Origin: an uncultured bacterium
GTDB taxonomy: Bacteria > UBP6 > UBA1177
Direction of reading: 5' to 3'
Assembly: GCA_905235605.1 (NCBI GenBank)
Contig: CAJOMF010000020.1
Span: 1 to 32,580, forward strand
DNA length: 32,580 bases
The notes under the pieces were generated by a model that was not told the origin of the DNA, ran no database searches, and saw nothing but the letters and a program-made list of their open reading frames with translations. Shown here piece after piece: positions 1 to 7,577 of this stretch. Within the stretch, counting starts at the first letter, position 1. Each line of letters begins with the position of its first letter. The position numbers and the translations under genes were made by a program.

Positions 1-2
1 GC

Positions 3-281
3 GAGAGGTGCGTCAGCGTCTGTGCGAAAGATTCGTCAGGCCCTTACAACTATGATCTTACGAATGAACTCATAGATATTGCAGAGAAGAACAAAATCGC
101 TTACAAAACTGATGTTTTCCCGTTCTACGGCTCGGACGGTTCGGCTCTTCTCCGTTCCTGCAGCGATACGAGAGTCGCGCTTATCGGTCAGGGTGTTGAT
201 GCGAGCCACGGCTACGAAAGAACGCATGTCGAAGGGCTTACGGCGACGGCTTCTTTAATTCTTGCATATATTTTCAAATAA
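3..281 (+). CDS. M42-family aminopeptidase, C-terminal fragment (5' end outside window)
   Basis: The frame starting at base 3 is open to TAA at 279-281 and gives 92 residues, so the gene is cut by the window edge. The segment containing FYGSDGSALL and then IGQGVDASHGYERTHVEGL matches the C-terminal metal-site region of M42-type co-catalytic dimetal aminopeptidases, where the final His helps hold the metal. M42 enzymes trim N-terminal residues from peptides in the cytoplasm. The variant with DASHGYERTH resembles the M42 branch linked in some bacteria to N-acetylglutaminylglutamine amide (NAGGN) osmoprotectant clusters, but no such partner genes are visible here, so that link is weak. The aminotransferase start lies 3 nt after its stop, which suggests one operon. 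Only the last quarter of the protein is visible, so the family call is moderate. Confidence 0.62.
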   Translation, partial: ERCVSVCAKDSSGPYNYDLTNELIDIAEKNKIAYKTDVFPFYGSDGSALLRSCSDTRVALIGQGVDASHGYERTHVEGLTATASLILAYIFK

Positions 282-284
282 GCC

Positions 285-1409
285 ATGGAAAGACCAAGCG
301 GCTCGCTCATAAGTTTTATGAGCAATCTTGTAAAAGCAAACGGCGGGATCAACTGTGCGCAGGGGATCCCCGGATTCGAACCGCCGAAAGAACTTATTTC
401 GGAACTTGTTTCAGCGGCGCAGACTCCGATCCACCAGTATCCGGCGGGAAACGGCAACCCGAAACTTCGCGAACTTGTTTCTTCGGGCCTTTGCGGAAAC
501 AGCGGGTTAAAAGCTGAAAATATTCTTGTCACGAACGGCGCCACAGAGGCGGTTTCTCTCATTTATCTTTATCTGCGGCAAAAGACTCAAGGCGGCTTCA
601 CTGTGATGTCTTTTGATCCGGTTTATGAAAGTTACGCTAATCTGCCTAAAATTTACGGCGACAGATTTTTGTGCGAATATCCCGACGGATCGGGCTCTTT
701 TGATTTTGAAACGATTGAAAACCGCATAAAAGATGAAAAAGTAAATCTGATTTTGCTCTGCTCACCCGGAAATCCGCTTGGAAAAATCTGGAAAAAGGAA
801 GAAATTTCAAGACTTTACGAAATTTGCAGAAAATACGGCTCGAATCTTGTTTTTGATGCAGTCTACAGCGATCTTTACTTTGCTGAAAAGCCTTATCTTC
901 CGTTTGAACTTGTCGATGAGACTCTCTTTGTTGTTTCGGCGTTTTCAAAGATGCTTTCAATCACCGGCTGGCGTGTAGGTTACATTGTCGGTGCGGCGCA
1001 GCATGTTGAAAATCTTGCTAAAATCCACGATTACACCGGTCTCTGCACTCCTTCAGTTCTGCAGATAGCCATTGCGGAATATCTGGAAAAGAATGATTTC
1101 GGCAGAGAGTATCTCGCTTTTTTGAGAGGGAAAGTTAGAGCATCTTTCAAAATCATGCACTCGGTGCTTGAAAAAAGCGGTTTTTATATGCCTCCGATCG
1201 ACGGCGGCTACTTTGTCTGGGCGAAGATCCCGCAGAAATTCGATGACGGCTTCAAATTCGCGATGGATTTGTACGAAAGCAAAAAAGTCGGCACCGTTCC
1301 CGGTATTCATTTCAGCGAAAAAGGTAGTAATTTCACAAGGATAAGTATTGCAAAAGAGGCGGCTGAAATTGAAGAGGCCGCAGCACGCATAGCCGATTTC
1401 GTAAAGTAG
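285..1409 (+). CDS. Class I/II PLP-dependent aminotransferase
   Basis: This 374-residue protein has the fold-type I aminotransferase layout. An N-terminal segment GINCAQGIPGFEPP resembles the substrate-clamp loop of aspartate, methionine and kynurenine-type aminotransferases. NPLGK carries the conserved Asn-Pro. DAVYSDL supplies the Asp and Tyr that hold PLP. SAFSKMLSITGWRVGY contains the Schiff-base lysine at residue 222. NFTRISIA has the Arg that binds the substrate carboxylate. It transfers amino groups between an amino acid and a 2-oxo acid in the cytoplasm; the exact substrate cannot be read from the sequence. Length is usual for the family. The ATG lies 3 nt after the peptidase stop and has no clear ribosome site, so translational coupling is likely. 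Coupling with a peptidase would fit amino-acid catabolism, which is an inference. Confidence 0.85.
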   Translation: MERPSGSLISFMSNLVKANGGINCAQGIPGFEPPKELISELVSAAQTPIHQYPAGNGNPKLRELVSSGLCGNSGLKAENILVTNGATEAVSLIYLYLRQKTQGGFTVMSFDPVYESYANLPKIYGDRFLCEYPDGSGSFDFETIENRIKDEKVNLILLCSPGNPLGKIWKKEEISRLYEICRKYGSNLVFDAVYSDLYFAEKPYLPFELVDETLFVVSAFSKMLSITGWRVGYIVGAAQHVENLAKIHDYTGLCTPSVLQIAIAEYLEKNDFGREYLAFLRGKVRASFKIMHSVLEKSGFYMPPIDGGYFVWAKIPQKFDDGFKFAMDLYESKKVGTVPGIHFSEKGSNFTRISIAKEAAEIEEAAARIADFVK

Positions 1410-1439
1410 CAGATTTCTTTAAGCAGTTTTTATCCAAGA

Positions 1440-1468
1440 TTGGACTTTAATAAATTTTTTCCTATAAT
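1440..1468 (+). promoter_or_regulatory. Promoter for the 1494-7492 gene run
   Basis: TTGGAC at 1440-1445 and TATAAT at 1463-1468 are separated by 17 nt. They are followed by CCATGGGTTTTT and AGGAGG at 1481-1486. This matches the start architecture seen at other genes in the window. It also means the TTG at 1440 is part of a -35 box and not a start codon. Confidence 0.7.
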
Positions 1469-1493
1469 CCATGGGTTTTTAGGAGGTGCTTTG

Positions 1494-1949
1494 TTGGCCG
1501 GACTGCTTTTTTGTTTCTCTTTCTGCAAAAGAATATTTTTCCTATGCGCGCTTTTTCTTCTTTTTTTCGCGCAGGGGAGCCTTTTTGTATATCTCGAAAA
1601 CATGGTTTCTTGCTTTCCGATAACGATAATAACAAATCGAAAAGCGCCTGTCGAAGAAAAAATCACGGCAATGAATGTCTGTTCAGTTTCGGTAGCTAGC
1701 GAAAGAATGACCTTCGATTCCTCGATTTTCAACCACTACGAAACCCTTCCGGTGAAAGAAATTTATCTTTATTCGATGAAGATCCCGTATGAAAACTGGA
1801 GCGAAGTCAAAAATATGGAAGACGTGATCACGGAAGCAAATCCGTATATAGAGGAGATAGTTAGTTTCTTCATACACCGCTTCGAAAATCAAATTTCAGC
1901 TTTTTTCTTTCATTTTTCTGATGTTTGCAGGTTCTTTTTTTGTTTTTAA
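1494..1949 (+). CDS. Membrane protein of unknown function, N-terminal part (probable frameshift)
   Basis: The start is set by AGGAGG at 1481-1486, which lies 7 nt before a TTG at 1494 (an alternative TTG is at 1491). The first 25 residues form a strongly hydrophobic segment (FFLCALFLLFFAQG). About 100 polar residues follow, probably outside the membrane, including NRKAPVEEK and YLYSMKIPYENW. The reading frame then ends in an odd Phe-rich tail (FFFHFSDVCRFFFCF). The +1-shifted frame is open from 1861 and encodes a natural-looking membrane helix over the same bases. The simplest reading is that this ORF and the next (to 2151) are two pieces of one four-helix membrane protein. The likely break point is the T6 tract at 1901-1906. 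I recognise no family. The stop-to-start overlap downstream places it in the same operon as the lipoprotein at 2145. Confidence 0.5.
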   Translation: MAGLLFCFSFCKRIFFLCALFLLFFAQGSLFVYLENMVSCFPITIITNRKAPVEEKITAMNVCSVSVASERMTFDSSIFNHYETLPVKEIYLYSMKIPYENWSEVKNMEDVITEANPYIEEIVSFFIHRFENQISAFFFHFSDVCRFFFCF

Positions 1950-2151
1950 GACCGTTGCGTCAAATAAAACGTCAAAAAAATCTTTTGTAACAGTTTCTAT
2001 AATAATTTCAATTCTTTATATTGCTGAGGCAATATTTGTTCTGAATCTGTTTCCGGCGTTTCTCATGCCTCTTTCGGCAGTTTCCGCCGGAGTTCTGTTT
2101 CTGGTCTATTTGATAATAACTTTGATAAACTACAGGTTGGCGAAATGGTAA
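1921..2151 (+). CDS. Three-helix membrane protein, likely C-terminal part of the gene at 1494
   Basis: From the ATG at 1921 this frame gives 76 residues with two clear hydrophobic helices (SIIISILYIAEAIFVLNLF and AVSAGVLFLVYLIITLI). The frame is open back to 1861, and the upstream part (FQLFSFIFLMFAGSFFVF) supplies a third helix that the ATG start would truncate. There is no ribosome site before 1921; the bases there are a T-rich run. Both points argue against an independent gene and for a frameshifted continuation of the upstream ORF. Its stop (TAA 2149-2151) overlaps the ATG at 2145, so translation is probably coupled to the next gene. Function is unknown. Confidence 0.45.
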   Translation: MFAGSFFVFKTVASNKTSKKSFVTVSIIISILYIAEAIFVLNLFPAFLMPLSAVSAGVLFLVYLIITLINYRLAKW

Positions 2152-3320
2152 GTATAATTCGTAAAAATCTCACTGTTTTATTGAGCGTGTTTTTTCTTTT
2201 TTCATGTATGTCTCACGGAAATGCGCAAATTGTTGACAATGATTCTGCCGATACAACGCCCGAAGTTTCCGATGAAGATGCTGCAGCGGATAACGATGAT
2301 CCTTCGGAATTTGATGTCTTACCCGGCGAAGATATTGATTTTATTGATGATTATGATGATGAGGTCGTTGATGAAGACGCAGATTCTGATGAAGATTTTG
2401 ATATTTTCTCGGATGAAGATACAGATTCAACTGAAGATCAAGATGTTCTTCCTGACGAAGAAGTCGAAGATATCGAGCCTTACGACGGTGAATCCGTTCA
2501 AATCAGGATCGTTGCGGGAAATGTCACGAGCGGCAACAACCAGTCTTATGATCCGGGGCACGGAATAAGGATCTTTCAGGCGCTCAAGCCCGACATCGCA
2601 CTTGTTCAGGAGATGAATTACGGAAACAATTCTGCAAGCGATTACAAAAATTTTGCGCAGAAGATCGTCGGAACGAATTATTATGCGGTTGACAGCGCGG
2701 ATTACCAGATCCCGAACGGAGTGGTGAGCAGATATCCGATAACTTCCCACGGTTATTGGAAAGATCCTAACATCAATAACCGCGCTCTGATGTGGGCTGT
2801 CGTCGATATTCCGGGCAACAAGGATATTTTTGCGATAAGTGTCCATCTGCACACTAGTCCCGCATCGGATCAGACTACTGCAGCGCTTGTCATAGTTGAC
2901 GAGATCGCAAAACTGAAATCGGCAAATCCCGATAAATATTACTATGTCGTAGGAGGCGATTTCAACGGTCCTACGGCAGTTTCATCAGGCGGCTTCGGCA
3001 AAAACAACACTTTTTACGTTGCCGGTCCAGATCCTGTTGATGAAGAAGGTTACGGCGAGACGAATGCTGGCAGAAAAAAGCAGCTGGATTTTGTTTTAGC
3101 CGATTATCCGCTTCATGAATTTCAGGTGCCGACAGTTTATTATTCGTCTAAAGATCAAGCAAAAACAAAGGCTTATGAAAACGGGTTCGTTTTTGACACC
3201 CGCGTTTACACCCAAAGTGTGCTGGACGAATATTTTTCTCCGGCGCAGACAAGTGATTCAAGTGCTTCACAGATGCAGCACATGGCTGTTGTCAAAGATT
3301 TTCTGATAGAGCTCAAATGA
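2145..3320 (+). CDS. Secreted lipoprotein with endonuclease/exonuclease/phosphatase-fold domain
   Basis: The first 20 residues are a lipoprotein signal peptide ending in LFSC, so Cys21 is the predicted lipidated residue. Residues 31-113 are an extremely acidic Asp/Glu linker. From about 120 on there is an endonuclease/exonuclease/phosphatase (EEP) domain. It shows Asn126, the metal-binding Glu156 in LVQEM, His234/His236 in SVHLHT, Asp272 and Asn274 in GGDFNG, an LDF motif near 314, and a late His in QMQHM. EEP enzymes cleave phosphodiester or phosphate ester bonds using Mg2+. Here the enzyme would sit on the cell surface or in the periplasm on a charged tether. The substrate is unknown; extracellular DNA or a phospholipid are both possible. 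It overlaps the genes on both sides (4 nt with birA), so it belongs to the operon from 1440. Confidence 0.8.
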   Translation: MVSIIRKNLTVLLSVFFLFSCMSHGNAQIVDNDSADTTPEVSDEDAAADNDDPSEFDVLPGEDIDFIDDYDDEVVDEDADSDEDFDIFSDEDTDSTEDQDVLPDEEVEDIEPYDGESVQIRIVAGNVTSGNNQSYDPGHGIRIFQALKPDIALVQEMNYGNNSASDYKNFAQKIVGTNYYAVDSADYQIPNGVVSRYPITSHGYWKDPNINNRALMWAVVDIPGNKDIFAISVHLHTSPASDQTTAALVIVDEIAKLKSANPDKYYYVVGGDFNGPTAVSSGGFGKNNTFYVAGPDPVDEEGYGETNAGRKKQLDFVLADYPLHEFQVPTVYYSSKDQAKTKAYENGFVFDTRVYTQSVLDEYFSPAQTSDSSASQMQHMAVVKDFLIELK

Positions 3321-4057
3321 AAAAAGAAATTCTGCCTGCAAACAAGTTCGAAAAAATCTACCGCTTCGGCGAAGTGACTTCGACGATGGATGTCTGCGAA
3401 GATTTAATAAAATCAGGTGTTCGTAAAGGAATGGTCCTTGCAGAGTCGCAGACTGCAGGGCGCGGCAGGAATGCAAAAAAATGGGTGTCGGAAGCCAACG
3501 GGAACATCTATCTTTCTTTTTTTGACAAGCTCGATACCGATTTTATACCTCAGAGATGCGCTGTAGCCGCTTCTTCTGCAGTTTCGCAGTTCGTTGAAAA
3601 AGCCGGAACCGTGCAGATAAAGTGGCCCAACGATATTCTGATAAATCAGAGAAAAGTGTCGGGAATCATTGCAAAAACTTTTGATTCTGGCGGCAAAAGG
3701 TTTTATATCTGCGGGATCGGCGTGAATGTTTTCATGCCGGAAGACCCTGAAAACAATTTTGTCTGGAAACCTGCCGCAGTTTCGGAATTTGCCGAAGTTT
3801 CAGGCGAAGAAGTTCTGAAAATACTTGTCAAAGCGGTCAATTCCGCATTTTCTTTTGCTCAAAGCAGTCTGATTTTGGACGTGTATGCTGAAAAAACAAG
3901 CTGGATGATCGGGAAAAACATAGTATTTTCGCAGGATTTGGTAAGAAAAGAAACGGGCAGGATCGTCGGATTTTCGGACGATTTTTCGGTTGTTGAAATT
4001 GAGACAGGGAACGGAACCGAAGAGCTTTCGGCTCTCTCGATTTTATCAATAATTTAA
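3317..4057 (+). CDS. birA: Biotin--[acetyl-CoA-carboxylase] ligase
   Basis: This 246-residue protein activates biotin with ATP and attaches it to the biotin carboxyl carrier domain. Visible motifs are STMD near residue 22, the biotinyl-AMP loop GRGRNAKKW at 48-56, NIYLSF, and the block IKWPNDI..KVSGII with the catalytic lysine region, followed by ICGIGVNV. A short C-terminal beta domain follows. The N-terminal DNA-binding helix-turn-helix of E. coli BirA is absent. This is therefore a catalysis-only (group I) ligase that cannot itself repress biotin genes. The start ATG overlaps the lipoprotein stop as ATGA. The pairing with a secreted nuclease-like lipoprotein looks like operon packing and not a shared pathway. 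Confidence 0.92.
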   Translation: MKKEILPANKFEKIYRFGEVTSTMDVCEDLIKSGVRKGMVLAESQTAGRGRNAKKWVSEANGNIYLSFFDKLDTDFIPQRCAVAASSAVSQFVEKAGTVQIKWPNDILINQRKVSGIIAKTFDSGGKRFYICGIGVNVFMPEDPENNFVWKPAAVSEFAEVSGEEVLKILVKAVNSAFSFAQSSLILDVYAEKTSWMIGKNIVFSQDLVRKETGRIVGFSDDFSVVEIETGNGTEELSALSILSII

Positions 4058-4072
4058 AGTGGTTGAATATTT

Positions 4073-6211
4073 ATGAAAAATTTAAAGTCAATTGTAAGAA
4101 ACCAAGCTTTCATGGCATTTGCCGTAATCTTTCTGGCATTGATGCTGAATCTGATTCCTTCAAAAACCGCCCTTGCACTGAAACTACCGGTCTTTCTCGA
4201 CTGTATCGGAACTGTAGCTGTGGCAATGCTCGGCGGGAATCTTCCTGCGGTTATTGTCGGTTTCTGCGTGAACGCGCTCAACGGAATATCCGACATGGCC
4301 ACGTTTTATTACGGTGTGATCAGCATTCTGATAGGCTGCATGGCTGCGATTTTCCAGAGAAACGGCTTCTTCAAACACATCGGCGGCATAATTGTGACAA
4401 TTCTTGTTTTTGCCGTTCTGGGCGGAGGTCTTGGTTCGGTGCTCACATATTTTCTTTACGGATACGATTTCGGTGAGGGGATTTCGGCACCGTTTTCTCT
4501 TGCGATTTACGAATATCTCGGTTTTTCCAAATTCGCGTCGCAGCTTTTGGCAGACATCATCATCGATATCCTGGATAAAACTATCGTTGTTGTATGTTCG
4601 ATCTTCATTTTTCGTCTGATTCCTGAAGATTGGAAGGAAAAGGCACACCGGCTTTTCCTGTTTTTCCCTGATTTAGACGGAGAATACAGGAAACTTCTGC
4701 TTCGAAACCATATAAAACGCTCTCTTATTAAAAAAGTTGTTGTTATGGTCATTGTTGCCGAGATACTTTTGGGAACTTTGGCGACAGCTACCGGATTTGT
4801 CCTTTACAGGGAAGTTGCGCTGAGCAAGTTTACCGATATAGCCAACGGCGTAACAAAAGCAGCCGCAGTTGTGATCGATTCCGAGCGGCTTGACGAGTTC
4901 CTTGAAAAAGGGCGGAAGGCGGAAGGATACTCCGATATTGAAAAAAATCTTTACAAAATAAAGGAGAGTTTTCCGCAAACGATGTATCTTTATGTATATA
5001 AAATTGTGGAAGACGGCTGCCATGTCGTTTTTGATCTCGATTCCGAAGGCGGTGCCGAGGCGAGCCAGCCAGGTGAAGTTGTAGAGTTTGATCCGACTTT
5101 TGTGCCGTATCTGCCGAAACTCTTCAAAGGAGAAGAGATCGAACCGATAATTTCTGACGACCAGTACGGGGCTCTTCTCACGGTTTACAAACCGCTCAAA
5201 GGTTCGACCTATGTCGCAGCGGACATTACGATAGGCAGTATTGCCGCAGACGAAGCGAAATTTGTAATTAAACTCATCTCGGTTTTTTTCGGGCTTTCGA
5301 TCATCATCATGAGCATTATTCTCGAGTTCGTAAACCGCGGGATCGTCTATCCGGTCAACCGCATGGCGATGGCTTCAATGCAGTTCGTGTCCAATCTGGA
5401 GCAGGGCGGGAATTCGGGGCTTGCCGCTCTTCAAGCCATCAACATCAGGACTTTTGACGAAATCGAAAACCTGTACAAATCGATTGTGAAAATGGGCGGT
5501 GACTCGTTGGAGTTCATTGCGCAGATGAACCGGCAGAATGAGCGCATAACGAAAATGCAGGAAGAGATCATCGTCAACTTTGCTGAAATGGTCGAAGCGC
5601 GTGACATAAGCACAGGCAACCACGTCAAAAAAACAGCGGAGTATGTCGAGGCGATAGCGAAAGAACTGCAAAAAGAAGGAAAGTTCACAGATATTCTCAC
5701 TGATTCCTACATCAAAGTTCTGAAGCGTTCGGCTCCTCTCCACGACATCGGAAAAATCGCGATTTCCGATCTGATTTTGAACAAGCCAGGCAGATTCACC
5801 GACGAGGAGTTCAAAATCATGCAGAGCCATGCGGCCGAAGGAAAGAAGATTCTGACCAAAATTGAAACCAATGCAAGCGATATGGATGAAGGTTACCTGA
5901 AAGAGTCGATCGAAATGGCTCACTATCACCATGAAAAGTGGGATGGAACGGGTTATCCCACAAAAATCAAAGGAGAAGAGATTCCGCTCTCAGCGAGGAT
6001 CATGGCTGTTGCCGATGTTTTTGACGCCCTGGTAGCTGAACGTGTCTACAAAAAGTCATTCCCCTATGAAAAGGCGATGTCGATAATCATGGAAGGTTCG
6101 GGTAAGGCTTTCGATCCGGATATTGTCGAGGCATTCTCGCACATATCACAAAGACTCTACGACGAGCGCACCAAACTCGAGAAAGAAGAAAATAATTGTT
6201 CCGATGCTTAA
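4073..6211 (+). CDS. Membrane sensor HD-GYP domain phosphodiesterase
   Basis: This 712-residue multi-domain protein has several parts in order. About six hydrophobic helices in residues 1-185 include LDCIGTVAVAMLGG and resemble the ECF-transporter S-component-like sensor regions of signalling proteins. A further helix lies near 222-245. An extracytoplasmic Cache-like domain follows at about 250-400 (MYLYVYKI, YVAADITIG), then a helix (ISVFFGLSIIIMSIILEF) and a short linker. A C-terminal HD-GYP domain carries His557-Asp558 in HDIGK, a YHHEKWDG block and GYP at 627-629. HD-GYP enzymes hydrolyse cyclic di-GMP. The complete motif set suggests activity is retained. The N-terminal ligand is unknown. 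The downstream receiver overlaps its stop, so the pair probably forms one signalling unit. Confidence 0.88.
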   Translation: MKNLKSIVRNQAFMAFAVIFLALMLNLIPSKTALALKLPVFLDCIGTVAVAMLGGNLPAVIVGFCVNALNGISDMATFYYGVISILIGCMAAIFQRNGFFKHIGGIIVTILVFAVLGGGLGSVLTYFLYGYDFGEGISAPFSLAIYEYLGFSKFASQLLADIIIDILDKTIVVVCSIFIFRLIPEDWKEKAHRLFLFFPDLDGEYRKLLLRNHIKRSLIKKVVVMVIVAEILLGTLATATGFVLYREVALSKFTDIANGVTKAAAVVIDSERLDEFLEKGRKAEGYSDIEKNLYKIKESFPQTMYLYVYKIVEDGCHVVFDLDSEGGAEASQPGEVVEFDPTFVPYLPKLFKGEEIEPIISDDQYGALLTVYKPLKGSTYVAADITIGSIAADEAKFVIKLISVFFGLSIIIMSIILEFVNRGIVYPVNRMAMASMQFVSNLEQGGNSGLAALQAINIRTFDEIENLYKSIVKMGGDSLEFIAQMNRQNERITKMQEEIIVNFAEMVEARDISTGNHVKKTAEYVEAIAKELQKEGKFTDILTDSYIKVLKRSAPLHDIGKIAISDLILNKPGRFTDEEFKIMQSHAAEGKKILTKIETNASDMDEGYLKESIEMAHYHHEKWDGTGYPTKIKGEEIPLSARIMAVADVFDALVAERVYKKSFPYEKAMSIIMEGSGKAFDPDIVEAFSHISQRLYDERTKLEKEENNCSDA

Positions 6212-6581
6212 AGAGCTTAAAATCCTTATAGTTGAAGACGATCCGGCGAATCTGATCGTTTCAGTGAAAAGTCTGGAACGCAGAAAAGTGAATGTCATTT
6301 CGGCTGCTGATGCCTACGAAGCGTTGGATATTTACGACAAAACAGATAATCTTGCTGCTGTGATCACCGACATTCAGCTCCCGGGAATGGACGGGACAGA
6401 AATGATGCGCAGAATGAGGCTGAAAGAGGAGTCGAAGGGTATTTCCGTGCCGATATTCGCGATGACGGCCTACGCTTTCGGCGAAGAAAAGAACAAATTC
6501 AAGGAGATCGGTTTTGACGATGTTTTCATCAAACCAGTAAATTACGACAAAATATTGGAAACCATTCAATTTTATTTGTAA
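6204..6581 (+). CDS. Stand-alone response regulator receiver domain
   Basis: The start is the ATG at 6204, which overlaps the HD-GYP stop by 8 nt. An in-frame upstream extension would run deep into that gene and has no homology to receivers. The 125-residue product is a lone CheY-like domain. It has the acidic pocket Glu11-Asp12-Asp13, the phosphoacceptor Asp56 in VITDIQLPG, the conserved Thr in FAMTA and the Lys in FIKPV. There is no output domain, so it must act by protein contact or as a phosphate relay. The overlap with the HD-GYP sensor suggests it modulates that enzyme or links it to a histidine kinase elsewhere. No kinase gene is visible in this window. Confidence 0.88.
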   Translation: MLKELKILIVEDDPANLIVSVKSLERRKVNVISAADAYEALDIYDKTDNLAAVITDIQLPGMDGTEMMRRMRLKEESKGISVPIFAMTAYAFGEEKNKFKEIGFDDVFIKPVNYDKILETIQFYL

Positions 6582-6592
6582 AAGAGGCCATT

Positions 6593-7492
6593 TTGAACTT
6601 GTTTTCATCGGATAAGGCGCTTTCAGATTTTGTTGAAAAGGCATACATAAAGCTGCTTGAAGCGGGATATGTCATCAACAGCGAATACATTAAGGAAATT
6701 CCTTACGGAGTGACGCTGAAAACGGGAAGAAGCGAGGCAGATCTCGTTTCGGCGGCGGTATATCACACTGAAAAGAAGGGATTTTCAGTCGTAACGACCG
6801 ATCCTGAAATAAAATCGCTGCTTCTTTCGCTGATAACTAAGATCGGAACTCTCGGCAGTGACGAAGCTGGGAAGGGCGATATTTTCGGACCTCTGGTCGT
6901 ATGCTCCTTCATTCTCGGGAAAAAGGAAGAAGTGTTGCTGAAACTCGGTGCTAAAGACAGTAAAAGAATGAAAAATGAAGAAATATTAGATATTTATAAA
7001 AAAATCGACGCCGGCTTCCGCGACTCTTTCTCTATGGTCCGCATAATGCCCGAAAGATACAATTCATTTTATCAGAATCTGGCTGAGCAGGGGAAAAATC
7101 TCACCGATCTTTTAGCTTGGGCACACTCGAAGGCGATCTCTAACGTTGTCGCGAAAAGAAACGACATAAAGCGGGTCTTAGTCGATAAATTCACCCCTTC
7201 GTATTCCGCAAATGCAAGGATAATCGCTGCTGCAGGTAAAATTCCGGTAGATTTTCAGGTGCGTGCGGAGCAGGATCCGGCGGTTGCTATTGCCTCAGTC
7301 ATAGCGAGGGCGGGATACCTGATTTCTCTGCGTCAGATCAGCGAAACTGTTCTTGAAAACAAATTCTCACTCATCCCCGGAAGCGGAGCCGAATCCGACA
7401 AACTTCTTGAAGAGATAGAGGAGTGCTTCGGTCATGATATTTTCAACAAAATCGCAAAGACTCATTTTGCCAATTTCGAAAGGCTTCCCTGA
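6593..7492 (+). CDS. rnhC: Ribonuclease HIII
   Basis: The start is TTG at 6593, preceded by AGAGG at 6583-6587. The product is 299 residues, usual for RNase HIII. About 80 N-terminal residues form the TBP-like substrate-binding region typical of this type. The catalytic domain opens with GSDEAGKGDIFGPLVV (Asp90, Glu91) and continues with LVDKF (Asp188) and EQDPAVAIASVIARA (Asp218). The GKGD form after GSDE distinguishes HIII from HII. It cleaves RNA in RNA-DNA hybrids during replication and repair. RNase HIII is patchily distributed in diderms, so its presence is a mild taxonomic clue. It ends the gene run that starts at 1440; the next gene has its own promoter. Confidence 0.9.
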   Translation: MNLFSSDKALSDFVEKAYIKLLEAGYVINSEYIKEIPYGVTLKTGRSEADLVSAAVYHTEKKGFSVVTTDPEIKSLLLSLITKIGTLGSDEAGKGDIFGPLVVCSFILGKKEEVLLKLGAKDSKRMKNEEILDIYKKIDAGFRDSFSMVRIMPERYNSFYQNLAEQGKNLTDLLAWAHSKAISNVVAKRNDIKRVLVDKFTPSYSANARIIAAAGKIPVDFQVRAEQDPAVAIASVIARAGYLISLRQISETVLENKFSLIPGSGAESDKLLEEIEECFGHDIFNKIAKTHFANFERLP

Positions 7493-7504
7493 GAGATTTT
7501 TTTC

Positions 7505-7533
7505 TTGAAAATGAAAATCCGATAGGCTACTAT
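7505..7533 (+). promoter_or_regulatory. Promoter of ackA
   Basis: TTGAAA at 7505-7510 and TACTAT at 7528-7533 are 17 nt apart. They are followed at once by CGCGCG and a G-T6-GG tract, then AGGAGG ahead of the ackA ATG. It fits the window-wide start architecture. Confidence 0.65.
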
Positions 7534-7577
7534 CGCGCGTTTTTTGGATTCTTTTAACAATTTTTTAGGAGGCTCTC

